A stretch of 64,000 nucleotides of DNA from Adenanthera pavonina (GCA_026686845.1 JAIVEN010000012.1:20214501-20278500); one strand, 5' to 3'; numbered from the stretch's first letter, positions 1-12,650 are shown. Program-made: numbers and translations. Notes: a model not told the origin generated them from the sequence alone.

Positions 1-451
1 GGACTCGGAGTTCACAGTGAGTTGAAACATAATCAATGACTGATAACATTAACTTGATTGACTCAACAAACTATTTAGTTTTAAACTTGCAAACTCATTA
101 TATATGGATAACCACAGTTTCATATTGGAAGCTGTGCGTTTTGCCCTTATTTTGAATAAAACTCGCCAAAAATATGAATGTGCACTCCAATTTTACAAGC
201 GAGTTGATACATAATGAGTCACCAATAACCTTAACTCATTCAACTCAACAAGTTTACTTGCGAATTTAATAAGAAATAATATATGCACCAACGACATAAG
301 TTAAAGACAATATATAATTTCATAGTTGTTTCAACTTATTGAATAAAAAGAAATTGGTGATAATGTGAATTAAGGATGAAAGGGTTGGGATAAGTCCCAT
401 TGATCTATTTATTTGATTCCCATAATTCATAATGTACAACTTGAGGTCCAT
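1..451. other. AT-rich intergenic sequence
   Basis: I see no gene, transposon end or long repeat here, only AT-rich sequence downstream of the minus-strand cysteine-rich peptide locus. Confidence 0.5.
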
Positions 452-668
452 TTATTTACATTGTCCTTTACCTCTTTCCGAAGGAGGACACATTTCAAGG
501 CAACTCATTGAGCACTTTAGGTCTGGAGGGTCCATCATAAAGCAGCCTGGCATGCACTTTCCCAAGCATTTGGTTGGGTCTTCTCCGAACGACGACCTCT
601 GCAACTATTAGTGCCGCCACCATCATCCCCACCTTCACCAGCATTGCTCTCATTTTGTTGCAAGCCAT
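452..668 (-). pseudogene. Small cysteine-rich (thionin-like) secreted peptide gene, apparently frameshifted
   Basis: On the minus strand an ATG at 668 opens a hydrophobic signal-peptide-like stretch (MRAMLVKVGMMVAALIVAE). This frame runs to a TGA at 495-497 (58 codons) without any recognisable mature peptide. One base out of register, a second frame running to TAA at 452-454 encodes a compact cysteine-rich peptide with spacing C-x3-C-x3-C-x9-C-x3-C-x3-C-x9-C. This resembles plant thionin-like defence peptides. That frame has a TAG just upstream, so it cannot start on its own. The total span of 217 nt is one base over a multiple of three, which suggests a single-base insertion near the signal/mature junction. 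A good TATA box lies 73 nt upstream of the ATG. Alternatives are an unseen splice, a sequencing error, or a live gene with another start. The family assignment rests on cysteine spacing only. Confidence 0.5.
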
Positions 669-740
669 TTTTGACCCTTGGCAAATTCTTTCAGATCAAT
701 TGCCAGCTTTTGAGTGTGAATAAACTCTCAAAACCTTCTT

Positions 741-750
741 ATTTATATAG
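741..750 (-). promoter_or_regulatory. TATA box of the cysteine-rich peptide locus
   Basis: On the minus strand the sequence reads CTATATAAAT, 73 nt upstream of the ATG at 668. This is a typical plant core-promoter distance. It supports the idea that the small cysteine-rich locus is, or recently was, transcribed. Confidence 0.55.
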
Positions 751-1288
751 AGGAGCTCATTAATAGTTTAGAGCTATCTGACTTTTTCTTTCATTAATAC
801 TCTCAGATTTTAAATATAAAATATTTTATCTTGATTTTACATGTAGGACTATTTCTAGAATATAGGACATTATTTGTTATGCATTACTATAAAATGTTCT
901 TATTCAATCTATGAGAAGAAAAAGATAAAGAAATTCAATGAGGTTAGTTTTAGAAAGACAATATGATTTTTTTTTATATATCAGGAGGGTTTACCTTTAC
1001 TTCTATCTCATCTCATCCTCACCACTTGAACTAACCTCAGGTGGCCTCAGACAATATGATTTTTTAAAAAGCTAATGTAATTAACTAATTTTAATTTTCA
1101 TATTTAATTATAGTGATTCGATTAAAATGATCTTACATTAATAATTAATTACATTAATAATTAATGAGAGTAATTTAGATATGCTTTAGCTAGCCAATAT
1201 TAATGTGAAAGTTACCAGATATAAATTATTAATAAAAGAAACAGTCATATGAATCTAACTATTAATGACATCCTCTATATAAATTAAA
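751..1288. other. AT-rich intergenic sequence
   Basis: No gene or repeat end is recognisable. A short near-duplication of ATTAATTACATTAATAATTAA occurs around 1137-1163. Confidence 0.4.
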
Positions 1289-1579
1289 TATTCCCTCCGG
1301 CCCTCTATATAAAGGTCTTTTTAGAAGTTTTTAATCCTAAGAACCTTTGTAAAATTCCGTAAAACATTAATATATAATTTTCACAAAAATCCTTAATAGA
1401 TTTAACTATCTCTCTCCAAGTATTAATATGAGATAAATATTAATAGCTTTTATTAAAGATATTTTAGGAATGTATAGTAATTTTTTATATAATCAAATCT
1501 TATAACTAATTTTAACTACATCAGCTTAATCTACATGATTTTAGTTAAAAAACTTTTATAAAAAAGACCAGAGAGAGTA
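1289..1579. mobile_element. Stowaway-type MITE (degenerate)
   Basis: The element body is 1291-1577, flanked by TA dinucleotides at 1289-1290 and 1578-1579. The left end reads TTCCCTCCGGCCC. The right end, reverse-complemented, reads CTCTCTCTGGTC, which is the decayed CTCCCTCCGTCCC terminus of Stowaway (Tc1/mariner) MITEs. The interior is AT-rich and non-coding. Confidence 0.65.
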
Positions 1580-4127
1580 TAAGATATAAATAACTAATTC
1601 ATACGAATCAAGGAATACAGTTAAAAGCAGTTAGGATCATCAAATTTGTCAAAAATTCAAAATGGTTTCCAAAAATGCTCCCACTTAATGTTCAAAGCTT
1701 GTATAATGTAATTAATAAAAATTAATTGTATTAACCAATTTAATGAATGACAAAATTGGAAAAAAAAATGCATAAGATATTTGTATCTTATATTTTAAAC
1801 TCAAGAAAACATATTAAATGTATCTTATATTCACAATTGGAGGTAGTATAACTTACATTATAAAGTGGTTGAAATATTTAATTTTTTCCCCATAAATTCC
1901 AATTATTTATTTGCATTTAATTGAGATGTAGTTAAAAATGGTTACTTGATTTAATTAAGTGTAATATAAAAAAGTAGTGGCAATTTTTTACAAATTTAAT
2001 AACATAAACTACTTTTAACAAATTTCCTTAATTCATGTAAAATAATTAAAAGTAATTCATATATAATAAAATATGGAAGTTGTACCCTTGGTACATTCCA
2101 ATAGTGATTTCCTTAATTCTTGGTACATTGGAATAGAGTGTGTGAAAAGCATTAAATGAGATAGTTCAATGGCTAGTTTGTCTAAATAACAGCCAATTCA
2201 TTATGTCTAATGGCTAATTAATTAGTTTTATCTATAAATAAAACTTCATTTAAATTGAAAAAAGAAAAAATATAGTCACTTGTTTGCATTTTATTGTGCT
2301 CAATTACTCTCATTAAAAGCTCTTAACTTCCTTTGTTTTTTATTGTAAACACATTTACTGAGAGAGGAGGGAGAGAGAGAGAGGAAAAAGCTTCTAGCTT
2401 TACACTTACTTTATTTTAAGTAGATTTAAGATTGTAGGAATTTTAAGTGGATGGTTAAAATCTCTTATAAGCATAGAATTATTACCTGTTGAAGCAAGAA
2501 TTTGTACCCCAAGGCTCACAAGTGCTTGATGCAAACTTGTAAAAATATTAAAAAAAAATCTCATGTAGTAACTTAAAAGACCAAATATAAGTCAAATAGT
2601 GTCATTTCACCGTTTCATTGATTTTCTTGCAATTGTGCGAAATTTTGATAACACTCAATTCACCCATTTTTGAGTGTTCAACGTATTTAACATACTTGAA
2701 CCTAAAAATCAAAGATTTTGTTTTTTTGTCTTGTATCCATCAAACAATAATGCCTCTTTTGCCTCATCATAGAAGAACACCGCCGTTGCTGGTTTGATCT
2801 TTGAGCAATGCTGGGTTAGACAATTTGAATTCTCAAGTCTAGGAATAAATCAATATGTATAATAAAATATCTATAATAAGTTCTACAATTCACAGATTAA
2901 CAGGGACACACTAACAGTGTGATTCATTCATCAAACTTTGTGCGATGTAAGTAAAACATGTCTAATTATATTAGTTTTGATTCAATTTATATTATTTTGG
3001 TTGAAGTTCTTTGAGTATATGTGGCTAATTTATATTTTTATGAATCCATAGTTTAATTTCATTACTAGCTTTAATTCATTAATTTCTCATTTAGTTTAAT
3101 TATTTTTAAGTGTAAGACTTAAATGTAATGTAACTAAACGAAAAATTGAAGCTTAAGAAGTGAACACCCAAAGCTTCTAGGACCACATAGCAAATATTTT
3201 CTAGGTGATATGAGAGTTCCTTTTTGGGGTGATGATTATTTGGTATCTCATGTTACCAATTAATTCAAATTTGAGTATTATTGGATTTAAATAAGAATAA
3301 CTCTATTAGCATGATTTTTTACATCTAAGATCTTTAATTTTACTTGAAGGTATATTGAATCTTTTTTGCTTGACCCAACTATTGTTGATGAAATATGATG
3401 GCTCTTAGATTATTCAAAATTAGTATAGATTTTCTTTGGTTTTATGTGATTATCTTTGGAGAACTCCATTCTAACTAGATGACCATCCCTTACATTATAC
3501 GAAATGACATATTTGTAACAAAATTATTCGGTGGAATCAACTAATTTTATCTTTTTGAAAAAAAAAATCAAGGCTCGCTTGATATAATGAAATTAGGAAA
3601 AAGAAGTTAAACTTTATGAAAAAGTAGACTAATTGATGTTATTTGGTTAAAAAAATTAAAAAGGTTCAGATAAGTTGGGTTTAATTTGCAAAGTTCTACT
3701 TCTCAAGTAAAATCAAGAAAATTTCTACTTCCCAAATATTTTATGATATTTTCCCAACAAAAACCCTTAACTCTTTAGTCTTTTTTAATAGAAATGGCAT
3801 TTATTTCTTTAATATTAAAAATATCATATATTTATTAAAAATTTATTTAAATTTTCTAGGAAATAGAAAATAAAATAAGCATATTATATTATATATTTCT
3901 TGAGAAATTAATTCCCTAACAAGTACACTTCTTGGAGAACTACTCATGGTAATTATACAGAGTGACCCTTAAACATTATATATATATATGTCACAAAACA
4001 ACAAAATTCCATTCCAATACTAGTCAAATATATCAATTTATAACACTATTCACAAGCCAAATACACTAAATTGACTTTCTATACAATTTATTTATTTGTT
4101 TATTTATCTATTATTATTTTTTATAGG

Positions 4128-4129
<2 letters not shown>
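1580..4129. other. AT-rich intergenic sequence without a recognised gene
   Basis: No open frame of useful length. A GA-rich tract lies around 2361-2385. Short more GC-balanced stretches at about 2750-2830 and 3130-3230 could be old transposon remnants, but I cannot name a family. Confidence 0.4.

Positions 4130-4167
<38 letters not shown>
4130..4167. repeat. (ATT)n microsatellite
   Basis: About twelve uninterrupted ATT trinucleotide repeats, a simple-sequence repeat likely to vary in length between individuals. Confidence 0.9.
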
Positions 4168-4892
4168 ACTTGTATCTTGGACTTTCTTCGCTTAAATTCA
4201 GACTTATGCTAGTGTAAATACAATCTTTATCAATTTTGGCGGCGAATTATTGTTGATAATAATTATTCAGAGCATTTACAATCATTTTTCTACTCGATCT
4301 TCCTTCTATTGTGGTGTATTATTTTATCATCACTTGGATTTCTAGTTGAAGCTGCAATTCATATGAACGTTAAATATGGTGTCTTGTGGATAAACATGAT
4401 CTAAAAGCGATGCGTACACGCAATTGTGAGAGAATTTAGGGTAGTAGGACCAAATCACTCACACGATCAACCGGTAAATAATACTTCATATATCTATTAA
4501 AATTATCAATAACAGTCTGTCAACTCTGCTAAGGAATTTTTTTAAGGTTAACTTAATTGATAACCTTGCTTCTTTCTAGAAGATTTTTATGATGTTTAAT
4601 GTAAGTGTTTTTATAAAATTTAGTGAAGTATTAATATGCAAAAAAAGTTATTGACTTTTATTAAAGATATTATAGAAATGTTATAGTAATTTTTTATAAA
4701 ATTAAAATTAATTAATTTTTATTATATCTATGTTAATTCACATGATTTAATTAAGAACCTTTTATAAAAAAGGATAAGAGGGACAATTTCACATGGGCAC
4801 ATGTTCAAATTAATCCTGGTAGGGCTTTCTAAAGCCATATGAGTGAGTTTATAAAATTCATACTATCACGTAAATTTTTTATTAAAAAAAGT
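4168..4892. other. AT-rich intergenic sequence
   Basis: No gene found. The stretch around 4540-4780 resembles the interior of the Stowaway-like elements (phrases such as attaaagatattatag) and may be another decayed copy lacking clear ends. Confidence 0.35.
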
Positions 4893-5180
4893 TACTCCCT
4901 CCGATCCAAAATATAAGAGATCTTCTAGAACTTTTTTTTGGTCCATAATATAAGGTGTTATGTAATAATTAGTTGTAGTTTATCTTTTTTACCCCTATTC
5001 ATTAATGATTAGTCTCGTAATTTGTAATGAAAAATAGTGAAAATAACTTTAATTATTAGTAATTAATAAGGATAAAAATGGGATATTGAGTTTTTTTTGA
5101 GAAGTTTAAGTATGTAACCAATTTTTTTTAATATGCATGAAGTAGTTAGAAATCCCTTATATTTTGGATCGGAGGGAGTA
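4893..5180. mobile_element. Stowaway-type MITE
   Basis: The body is 4895-5178, flanked by the TA target duplication at both ends. The left terminus reads CTCCCTCCGATCC. The right terminus is its exact inverse, GGATCGGAGGGAG. The matching arms continue inward (AAAATATAAG on both sides), so the termini are well conserved and the copy is relatively young. It has no coding capacity and would depend on a mariner-type transposase elsewhere. Confidence 0.9.
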
Positions 5181-6272
5181 AAGAGTATGAATTCTATCGG
5201 ACAGTCTACGCATTATTTGTGTAATAGGGTTGGAGTAGGTGTCCTTGTGCCCTGAAAGTCAACAATATCCCACCTACGAATCCTCCTTGTTTTAATGCAT
5301 TTGGATTTCTCTCTGTTTTTTTTAATAAATATTTTTAGGAAAGTTTGTCATATTTTGAAATTAAAGGATAGATTTTATAATTTTAACAATATTTAAAAAA
5401 TAGTTTGTATCCTATAAACTATCCTTTATATCAAGAAAAGTCTGTGCATATTTTAAAAATGAAGGGAAAGCGTGTGTAATTTCAATAAAAGGTTTAAAAA
5501 TTTGTGTTAATTTTTAAACTAAATAATCAAAAGAATTTCTATAAAATACGAAAAAATTGTTCTGTTTATTATTAAATAAATAACGTACTCAAATAATCAC
5601 TTCCATACACTTTATATCTATTTTATTTTTCAAAAATAAAAAAATAAAAATTAAAGAACATCCAAATAATGTCTCGGCAATGAAACTTCTTGCTCTTTCT
5701 CTCCCTTTCTTCTATCTTTTTCTATCTGCTCTTCTTGTCTAATCTTTCCATCTTTTTCTATGTGCAATTATCATCAATATCAGTGTCATACTATCACTAT
5801 TATTATTAATAATTAATATTATGATATGATACATGAATTTAAAATAAATATCTAAAATACTTTGCAATTGACAGTGCACCCAAATCAATAATATACTTAC
5901 TTCGTTGTCCATGGTACCAGCCCATCAATTATTTTTGGGTAAATAGTAACACAAATATTTTTTAAAAACAAACTTGAGTATAATTTCTATTAAATATTTT
6001 AATCCGTCCTTAATCAATATTAATACTTTAGTAGCATCAATTAATATTCAACATTAATCAACTAAGCACTTTTTTTTCTAGCACACCACCTCGTATCTGC
6101 AGGGACGGAACCAGAAAAAAAATCAAGGGGGCGGGTGGCAAAAATAATAATAATTAAAATATAATTTTAAATGTTTATTAAATTAATATAATAATAAAAT
6201 TGATTAAAATTTAAAAATAATGATACATTATGTAACATCATCACAAATTATTTTATAATTAGTACATATGAA
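5181..6272. other. AT-rich intergenic sequence; possible hAT terminus near 6101
   Basis: No gene. At 6101-6115 the sequence GCAGGGACGGAACCAG resembles the CAGGGGCGGA-type termini of plant hAT elements, but I cannot find the matching far end, so this is only a hint of a truncated element. Confidence 0.3.
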
Positions 6273-6761
6273 GTAAATATTAGAGCGAGGGTTTGCCCAT
6301 TTAGTCTGAAGAAAATAATGGGTTGGATTAGAAATTTAGAAGTTTTCATAAGAAATGGGTTTTTGAGCCTGAGCCTATTTGGCCTGGTCAAAAAATGGGT
6401 CGGCTCGCATGGGCTGTTGGCCGGCCTGTTTAGCCCATTTTTTTTTAAATGTTTTTCTTAGTTAATGATTTTAATAGTGATGCTGAATAATGATGTTGAT
6501 AATTAATATATAGTTAGTTTAGTTCTCTTAATTTAAATAATTATGTATGTAAAAATTTTTTTATTATTTTATAAATGTTAAATTAAATTAAAAATAAAAA
6601 AAATTTTAAAAAAAATGGGCTCACGGGCTAGCCCGTAACCCGTTGAATATGGGCTGAGCTTCAAAAAACACAATTTTGGGCCCAAGTCATATTAGGCCCG
6701 GCCCCTGACGGGCTAGCCCATATGGGCCGGGTTAGCTCGAATTTCCACCTCTAGTAAATAT
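6273..6761. mobile_element. hAT-like non-autonomous element with 8-bp target duplication
   Basis: The 8-bp sequence GTAAATAT directly precedes (6273-6280) and follows (6754-6761) a 473-bp segment beginning TAGAGCGAGGG and ending CCACCTCTA. An 8-bp duplication and TAGAG-type ends fit hAT elements. The subterminal regions are rich in GGGC/GCCC motifs such as GGCTAGCCCG and GGGCCGGG, typical of plant hAT subterminal repeats. The middle is AT-rich and has no open frame, so this is a non-autonomous derivative. Confidence 0.75.
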
Positions 6762-7709
6762 GCTTCTAAAAATATGGCAAAAAAAAAATATTTCTAAGAA
6801 AATATATTTGAAAAATTAAAATATTAATGTGGGTAGATAAAAAAAATTAGGATAAATTTGAAATTTTGTTTAAAATATGTTAGATGCATTTATTACACAT
6901 ATAAAATAATACTATTAAATGATTTTATTTGAGGAAGAAAATATTGCCAAGGGTAAAAAGTGTGCCTTGCATACTATGCAAATTAAATGGAGAGAGATGT
7001 GTACAAATTAAATGGACGAGATAGCGTGCTCCTGACACATGCTCTTGTGTGTTTTATGCAATTGTTGTTGTTGTTGTGTCGTTTGTTAAAATTCTTAAGA
7101 GGGATAATTTTAAACTTTTTTTGTTTGTTATCTTATTTTGGAGGCCCGCTTGTTGGATTTTAACTAATTTAGATTAAATTAAAATTAAGCATCATTCATT
7201 TTTTTTGCCACAATCCTATGGGAGGATGTAGTTTGTTAATTTATCAAATTTAACCTTTTTTTAGCCAGAATATCCCTCTTTAATATTAATATGTATTAGT
7301 AATATTTTCAACACATGTTTTTAGCCTTTTAACTTTAATAGTGTAGTTTCTTACAAATTTTTTTATGTTCTATATTGATTGAATTCACATATTTTTATTT
7401 TATTATAAATTTTATTAATTTTTTAATTTAATATTTAAAATGATTTTATTTAAATAATACTATAATTAATTACCTAAGTTGTTTAATGATTATGTTATAT
7501 TTTAATATCAAATAAAAAAGAAATATTATCATGAATTTTTATATAAATATTTTCAATTTATTTATTTTTTATTATAATAGAAATAAGAGATTTTAGATTG
7601 TATGGATAAATTAATAATTTTAAGTTGTTTTAATATAAATTTTAATTGATAAAAAGGTATAAATATTTAACAAAATATTCTTAATTTAATTGAAAATTGA
7701 ACTAAAATG
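6762..7709. other. AT-rich intergenic sequence
   Basis: No gene or repeat boundary recognised. A short GTT repeat lies near 7063-7077. Confidence 0.4.
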
Positions 7710-8000
7710 TACTCCCTCCGTTCCTTAATATAAGGGACAATTGGGAGAGTTTCCGTGTTTCAAAATATAAGGGACACATGGGGTTTGTTTAATGTATTTA
7801 ATGACTTTTTCCTAAAATACCCCTAATTAAGATAGTATATTTTCAATATAATTTATTTGTATTAATTGTATTATGGAAGAATTATTAATATTAAATGAGG
7901 GTATTTTTGAAAACTACTTTATATTCCAGACAAATTTATTATTTTTCTTGATCTGTGTAATTTTATCTTTTATCCCTTATATTAAGGAACGGAGGGAGTA
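7710..8000. mobile_element. Stowaway-type MITE (well preserved)
   Basis: The body is 7712-7998 with TA at both borders (7710-7711, 7999-8000). Long matching inverted arms begin CTCCCTCCGTTCCTTAATAT on the left and are mirrored on the right. This is the cleanest Stowaway copy in the window. It sits about 1.3 kb upstream of the start codon of the carrier gene at 9334. A 65-codon open frame crossing its right edge (7873-8070) is an artefact. Confidence 0.93.
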
Positions 8001-8520
8001 TATTTTAAAAATAGAAAAATGGTCTGTGAAATTTCATCAATATTTTAAAAAAAAGCCACTCTCTCTTTAACCATCCCATTCTATTATGTTAATCTTTTGT
8101 ATTCTTTTTTTCCTATGATACCACTCTTTTGAGAGTTAATTTTAATAGGTACGTGTGTGTATATATAATTTTATAACAATGATTTAAATCTTAATGGATC
8201 ACGTGCAAGGCACGGATCATCAATATATTTTGGGCATATTTTACCGAAGTGGACATGCCGTTGAACCAAAGAGCACTTTTTCGTCAATTCATGTGAACTC
8301 GTGGCATTCTCGTAAATCAGAGGAAACGTGCATTGGAAAAAGCAATCCTCATCAGACTGAGGGGCATAATTGACGTTTCACACAATAAAATAATATTATC
8401 GTTCATTTTAAGTACTTTCGTAGCATGTCGTGACTCTGCGTGTGTAAATGAGGACGGACTAAAAGGAGGAGCAACTAGCAGAATGCACAAGGCACAGAAG
8501 TTGCGAACAAGAAGCAAGCG
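8001..8520. other. Upstream region of the MFS carrier gene
   Basis: This non-coding stretch becomes less AT-rich towards the transcribed region. A CACGTG G-box palindrome lies at 8200-8205. I found no convincing TATA box, so the transcription start is uncertain (probably about 8400-8550). Confidence 0.4.
8200..8205. promoter_or_regulatory. G-box (CACGTG)
   Basis: This perfect CACGTG palindrome is a bHLH/bZIP binding core and lies 1.1 kb upstream of the carrier start codon. Function is inferred from the motif only. Confidence 0.35.
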
Positions 8521-8564
8521 AAAACGACCCAGACCCAGTAATTAAGAGCTTGCAATAGCCAGAG

Positions 8565-9268
8565 GTATAATTTCTTTATACTTTTCATTTCTTTTTTCCT
8601 CATTGCATTTGGAGATTTTTTTCTGGTAAGAATTTGCTTCTGGGTTCGGTTTCATTTTGATTTGCTGTGTTTTAAAGCTCAGAATTGGATTCCATTGTGG
8701 TGGGATCGCCGGAATTGGGTTCAAATTGTTGTTTTTCTTGGTAACATCTTTTTTTTGTTAAGCTGATACCGGCGATTGCTTCTTTGATCCCTTGATTCCT
8801 TTTGTGTTTTTGTTTTGAAATTACCTTCTGAGGTAATTTGTTGCTGTTTCTCCAAATTTGGTTTCTCCTTTGGAGTTGAATTCTATCTCTTACTTTTAGT
8901 CAAAACGAACTAATTTTCTAACCATGAATCCTCTACAATTATGATTTCACTCTATCAAAAGCTATCAGATTCTGCTGATTACGCTGTTATGTGTTCATCC
9001 TGTTAGATTTTGGAGATTGGAATATATATATATACATATATATATATAAAGCTCTCATTCTCTCTCTACACACACACACACACAGAGCGGTTACAATAAT
9101 GGCCGTTTCTACTCTCACCATCTAGGATGATTAATACAAGGTAATGAATAAACTAAATCTTTTGTTAGGCATACACAACTAGCACTAGCTTATTCTTGCT
9201 TATCCATTCATTCTTCAGAGTTACATTTCATTAACAATAATTTCTTTTTGGCCTTCTCATCTTTGCAG
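8565..9268 (+). other. Probable 5'UTR intron of the MFS carrier gene
   Basis: A donor-like CAGAG|GTATAA at 8564/8565 and a pyrimidine-rich acceptor CATCTTTGCAG ending at 9268 bracket a T-rich 704-bp stretch without coding potential. The coding ATG follows 66 nt after the acceptor. Alternative donors such as ACAAG|GTAATG near 9140 would give two smaller introns. The AT and CA microsatellites at about 9020-9083 lie inside it. Inferred; no transcript evidence. Confidence 0.45.
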
Positions 9269-9333
9269 ATAAATTCTGTAAGGGGAAGTATTAACTTCAT
9301 CCTTTTTCTGGCATCTGGGTTAAGAAATAATAC

Positions 9334-11041
9334 ATGGGTCCAGCAGTAGAAGTGTTGTCTGAGAGAAGTTGCAGTAAGCCTCCTGGGATTAGGATCCTAG
9401 AGTCCATTAAGGGAAGCCCTGTTTCCTTCAAGACCCACCAAGCTATCGTTCTGATTGTAACATTTCTTGCTTATACAAGCTATCATGCTACCCGAAAAAC
9501 AACAAGTATTGTAAAGAGTGTCCTTGATCCCCAATCAACAGATTTAGGCTTGAAATTCCCTCTATTGAGATCAAATATTACCAATGAGTCAATTGGAAAC
9601 AGAAAGGCTTCGTGGACTATTGGAAGTGGTTGGGCTCCATTTAATGGACCAGATGGGACAGCCCTGCTTGGTGAATTGGATGTTGCTTTTCTTGCAGTAT
9701 ATGCTTTTGGGATGTATTTTTCTGGCCATTTAGGGGATAGGTTAAATCTGAGGATTTTTATAACTGTGGGAATGTTGGGAACTGGTTTGTTTACTTCCCT
9801 TTTTGGTGTAGGGTACTGGGGAAACATCCATAGCTTCTATTATTTCTTAGGAGTTCAAATGATTGCTGGATTGTTTCAGTCCACTGGATGGCCATCAGTA
9901 GTTGCTGTTGTTGGTAATTGGTTTGGAAAGAAGAAGAGAGGGTTGATTATGGGTATATGGAATGCTCACACTTCTGTCGGGAACATTTCCGGTTCTCTGA
10001 TTGCTTCTGCTATGTTAAGCTATGGATGGGGATGGTCCTTCGTTGTGCCAGGACTTATCATTGGTTTCATTGGTTTGGTGGTTTTTCTTCTGTTGCCTGT
10101 ATCACCTGAGTCTGTTGGAGCTGATGGAGAGGAAGATGAATGCAGTTCACCAAAGAAAAATGGAGATGAAGAAATTGCAGAGCCACTGTTAAGGCCTGAG
10201 ACGGTCGTTGAGGAGAAAGCTATAGGATTCATACAGGCATGGAAAATTCCTGGGGTTGCTCCTTTTGCTCTCTGTCTTTTCTTTGCTAAGTTGGTTGCAT
10301 ATACATTTCTCTACTGGCTTCCATTCTACATTAGTCACACAGGTGCCTCAACTTTCTTCTTGATGTTTTACACTGTCTTTATGTTCTAATCTTCATAATT
10401 TTTTCTTTCATTCCAATTATAGAAACCACATAAAGCGTTATTACTCTATTAAAAATCTTTGATTACTCATTTACTCTCATGGTCATGCAGCAATTGATGG
10501 CAAATTTCTGTCTAGTGAGACAGCGGGAACACTGTCCTCTATATTTGATGTTGGAGGAGTGCTTGGCGGAATCCTGGCTGGTCACATTTCTGATAGCTTA
10601 GATGCCAGAGCAATAACAGCAGCAAGTTTCATGTACTGTGCAATACCTGCTCTCTTCTTCTATCGGTTTTATGGGCATGCATCATTGATTCTAAATGTAG
10701 CTTTGATGTTCATCACTGGGATGTTTGTGAATGGACCTTATGCTCTCATAACAACAGCTGTTTCGGCTGACCTGGGAACACACAGTTCACTTAATGGAAA
10801 TTCAAGGGCTTTGGCGACAGTGACAGCAATAATTGATGGAACTGGCTCTGTAGGGGCGGCGATTGGCCCCCTATTAACAGGTTACATTTCTGCACAGAGC
10901 TGGAATGCTGTTTTCACAATGTTAATGGCAGCAGCTCTGATTGCAGGGCTGCTTTTAACTAGGCTTGTAATAACAGAGGTAGCCACAAAGATTGCTGAGT
11001 CCAGGTCTCGTGGAGCACAAGAACCTACGGCAGAAGTATAA
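9334..11041 (+). CDS. G3Pp: Glycerol-3-phosphate permease-like MFS transporter (G3Pp family)
   Basis: Exons 9334-10342 and 10491-11041 join to 1560 nt, giving 519 aa. The intron of 148 bp begins ACACAG|GTGCC and ends ATGCAG|CAATT, and the join restores Ala337. The protein is a 12-segment major-facilitator carrier resembling plant G3Pp and animal SLC37 proteins. It has a short cytosolic N-terminus, a first membrane span at about residues 36-52, an MFS loop signature GHLGDRLNLR at 131-140, GWPSVV at 185-190 and a basic GNWFGKKKRG loop at 194-203. An acidic central cytosolic loop lies at about 258-295, and exon 2 carries the C-terminal spans. By family knowledge it would move organophosphates such as glycerol-3-phosphate across a membrane in exchange for phosphate; some Arabidopsis members respond to phosphate starvation. 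No PHR1 site (GNATATNC) was found close upstream. The length matches the family and no damage is seen. Confidence 0.9.
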
Positions 11042-12650
11042 GAATTTGAAAATCTATTGCAGTTCATTTATTTGACCATATTGTGTGCCTACTCCAAGTG
11101 TGTCCACGAGCTCTCATTTACTGGTTCAAGTCACACTGAACTATAGAAGAACATGCCCAGTAATGGCTGAAAATGGAAAGGGAATTTTTTAAATTTTATC
11201 CACCTACATGATCTTATATAGAGCAGTTTGGAATGTTATTTGTTTGTACATAAATGTGTGATTACCCAGTCTCGCTTAGCATCATCACAAAATGATGACC
11301 TTTACAAGGACTGGTTATAGTTTTTCTATAGTGGAAATTTACACATTGTTTGGAGCTCAGGAATGAGGGATTTTGCCCTGTCTGTATACAAATGGGTTTT
11401 GGTAAGCATAGTTCAAGAAATGCCCCAATGTTACCCTTTTTGTTGATTTTGGTTGAAGTATTTTTGTTTTTGCAATCAGATTCTCATTCTCAACAGCACC
11501 AGCAGTTCTACTAATTGTGCATCTTCTGAGTGTGATGTTGTGTTAAGTACGGCACATCGGTTGAATTAGATTCTTCTGTTTTGATCAATTGCAACCCCTC
11601 AGAAAATTGGAAGGGGTTCTTTGAAAAGCATATGGTTATTTGGATGTATCTGATGATATTTATATGAAAGGATTTTATATATACCATGCAATGAAGTATT
11701 ATATGAATTAAAATATTATATAGCGTAGGAGAGTACTTATTTTGGTTCAGGTGCCTCAATGAGGAACATTGTAAAGCACCAGGATATTGCTTTTGGAAAG
11801 CATTTACATGGAAGCCTTCAAGTGACTGCAGTATGGCTCAGAAATGAAGATGTCAATTCTGATACCTCAAGATCTCTAGAATTATTGTTGTCTCTTTTAT
11901 AGTATGAAAAGGTATAGAATGTTTTTCCCTCAATCCACAGGTCGAGCTAGTGGCAAACACCAAATTTTGAATGGATGTGAGCTGCATGTCAATGAGAGTT
12001 TGGTGAGAAACATCTGTCACTTTGACATTTTGATATCATATATTTCCTCTAAATTCTATGGTATTTATGGGAATTGGATGGGGTTTGATGCATTTTATTT
12101 GAATTGTGAAGATTTTAAATTTGAAGTTTTTATATTTAAAATAATTATTTTTTTTAAATTGACTTAAGTTTGTATTATAGTTTTTAAAAATAAAATAAAT
12201 ATCAAAATTTGAAAAAATAAATAAAATACAATTGATATCGTTTAAAGTTAATCTAAGCAATTTATAAGTGGCAATGAGGTGCTAATTTTCTTATGAGCTT
12301 TGAATTCATGTACATATTGACAACAATATACTTTTAATTCTTTAATTTTATATTAAGTGTTAATTTGGTCCTTTCAATTATTCAACTTCAAAAATATAAT
12401 AAAAAGTTTCTTTTCCTTTATTGTCGTTAATTTCTGGTCCTCTTGCCAATTCAAACTTGCGACTGTATAGTTGAGTGCATTGTGCACTAACCAGCAATAG
12501 CAAGCCGCTAAATATCGTTAATTTACCTAGGAAAATAATTACAAGAAAATAAACTAATTTATCTGTAATAATTTTAGCCATCCCATCATTTAGAGTAAAA
12601 TATACTAATCATTGTTTCGTATATCCATTACTCATCTGCTGCCGCCGACA
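11042..12650. other. 3'UTR of the carrier gene and AT-rich intergenic sequence
   Basis: The first few hundred bases are probably 3'UTR. Beyond about 11.5 kb I see no gene; short frames here have no family resemblance and lie in low-complexity AT sequence. Confidence 0.4.

Noticed and set aside
7873..8070. 65-codon plus-strand frame
   Set aside because: It runs across the right end of a Stowaway MITE and has low-complexity composition.
9483..9827. 114-codon minus-strand frame
   Set aside because: It lies antisense within exon 1 of the MFS carrier and has no family resemblance.
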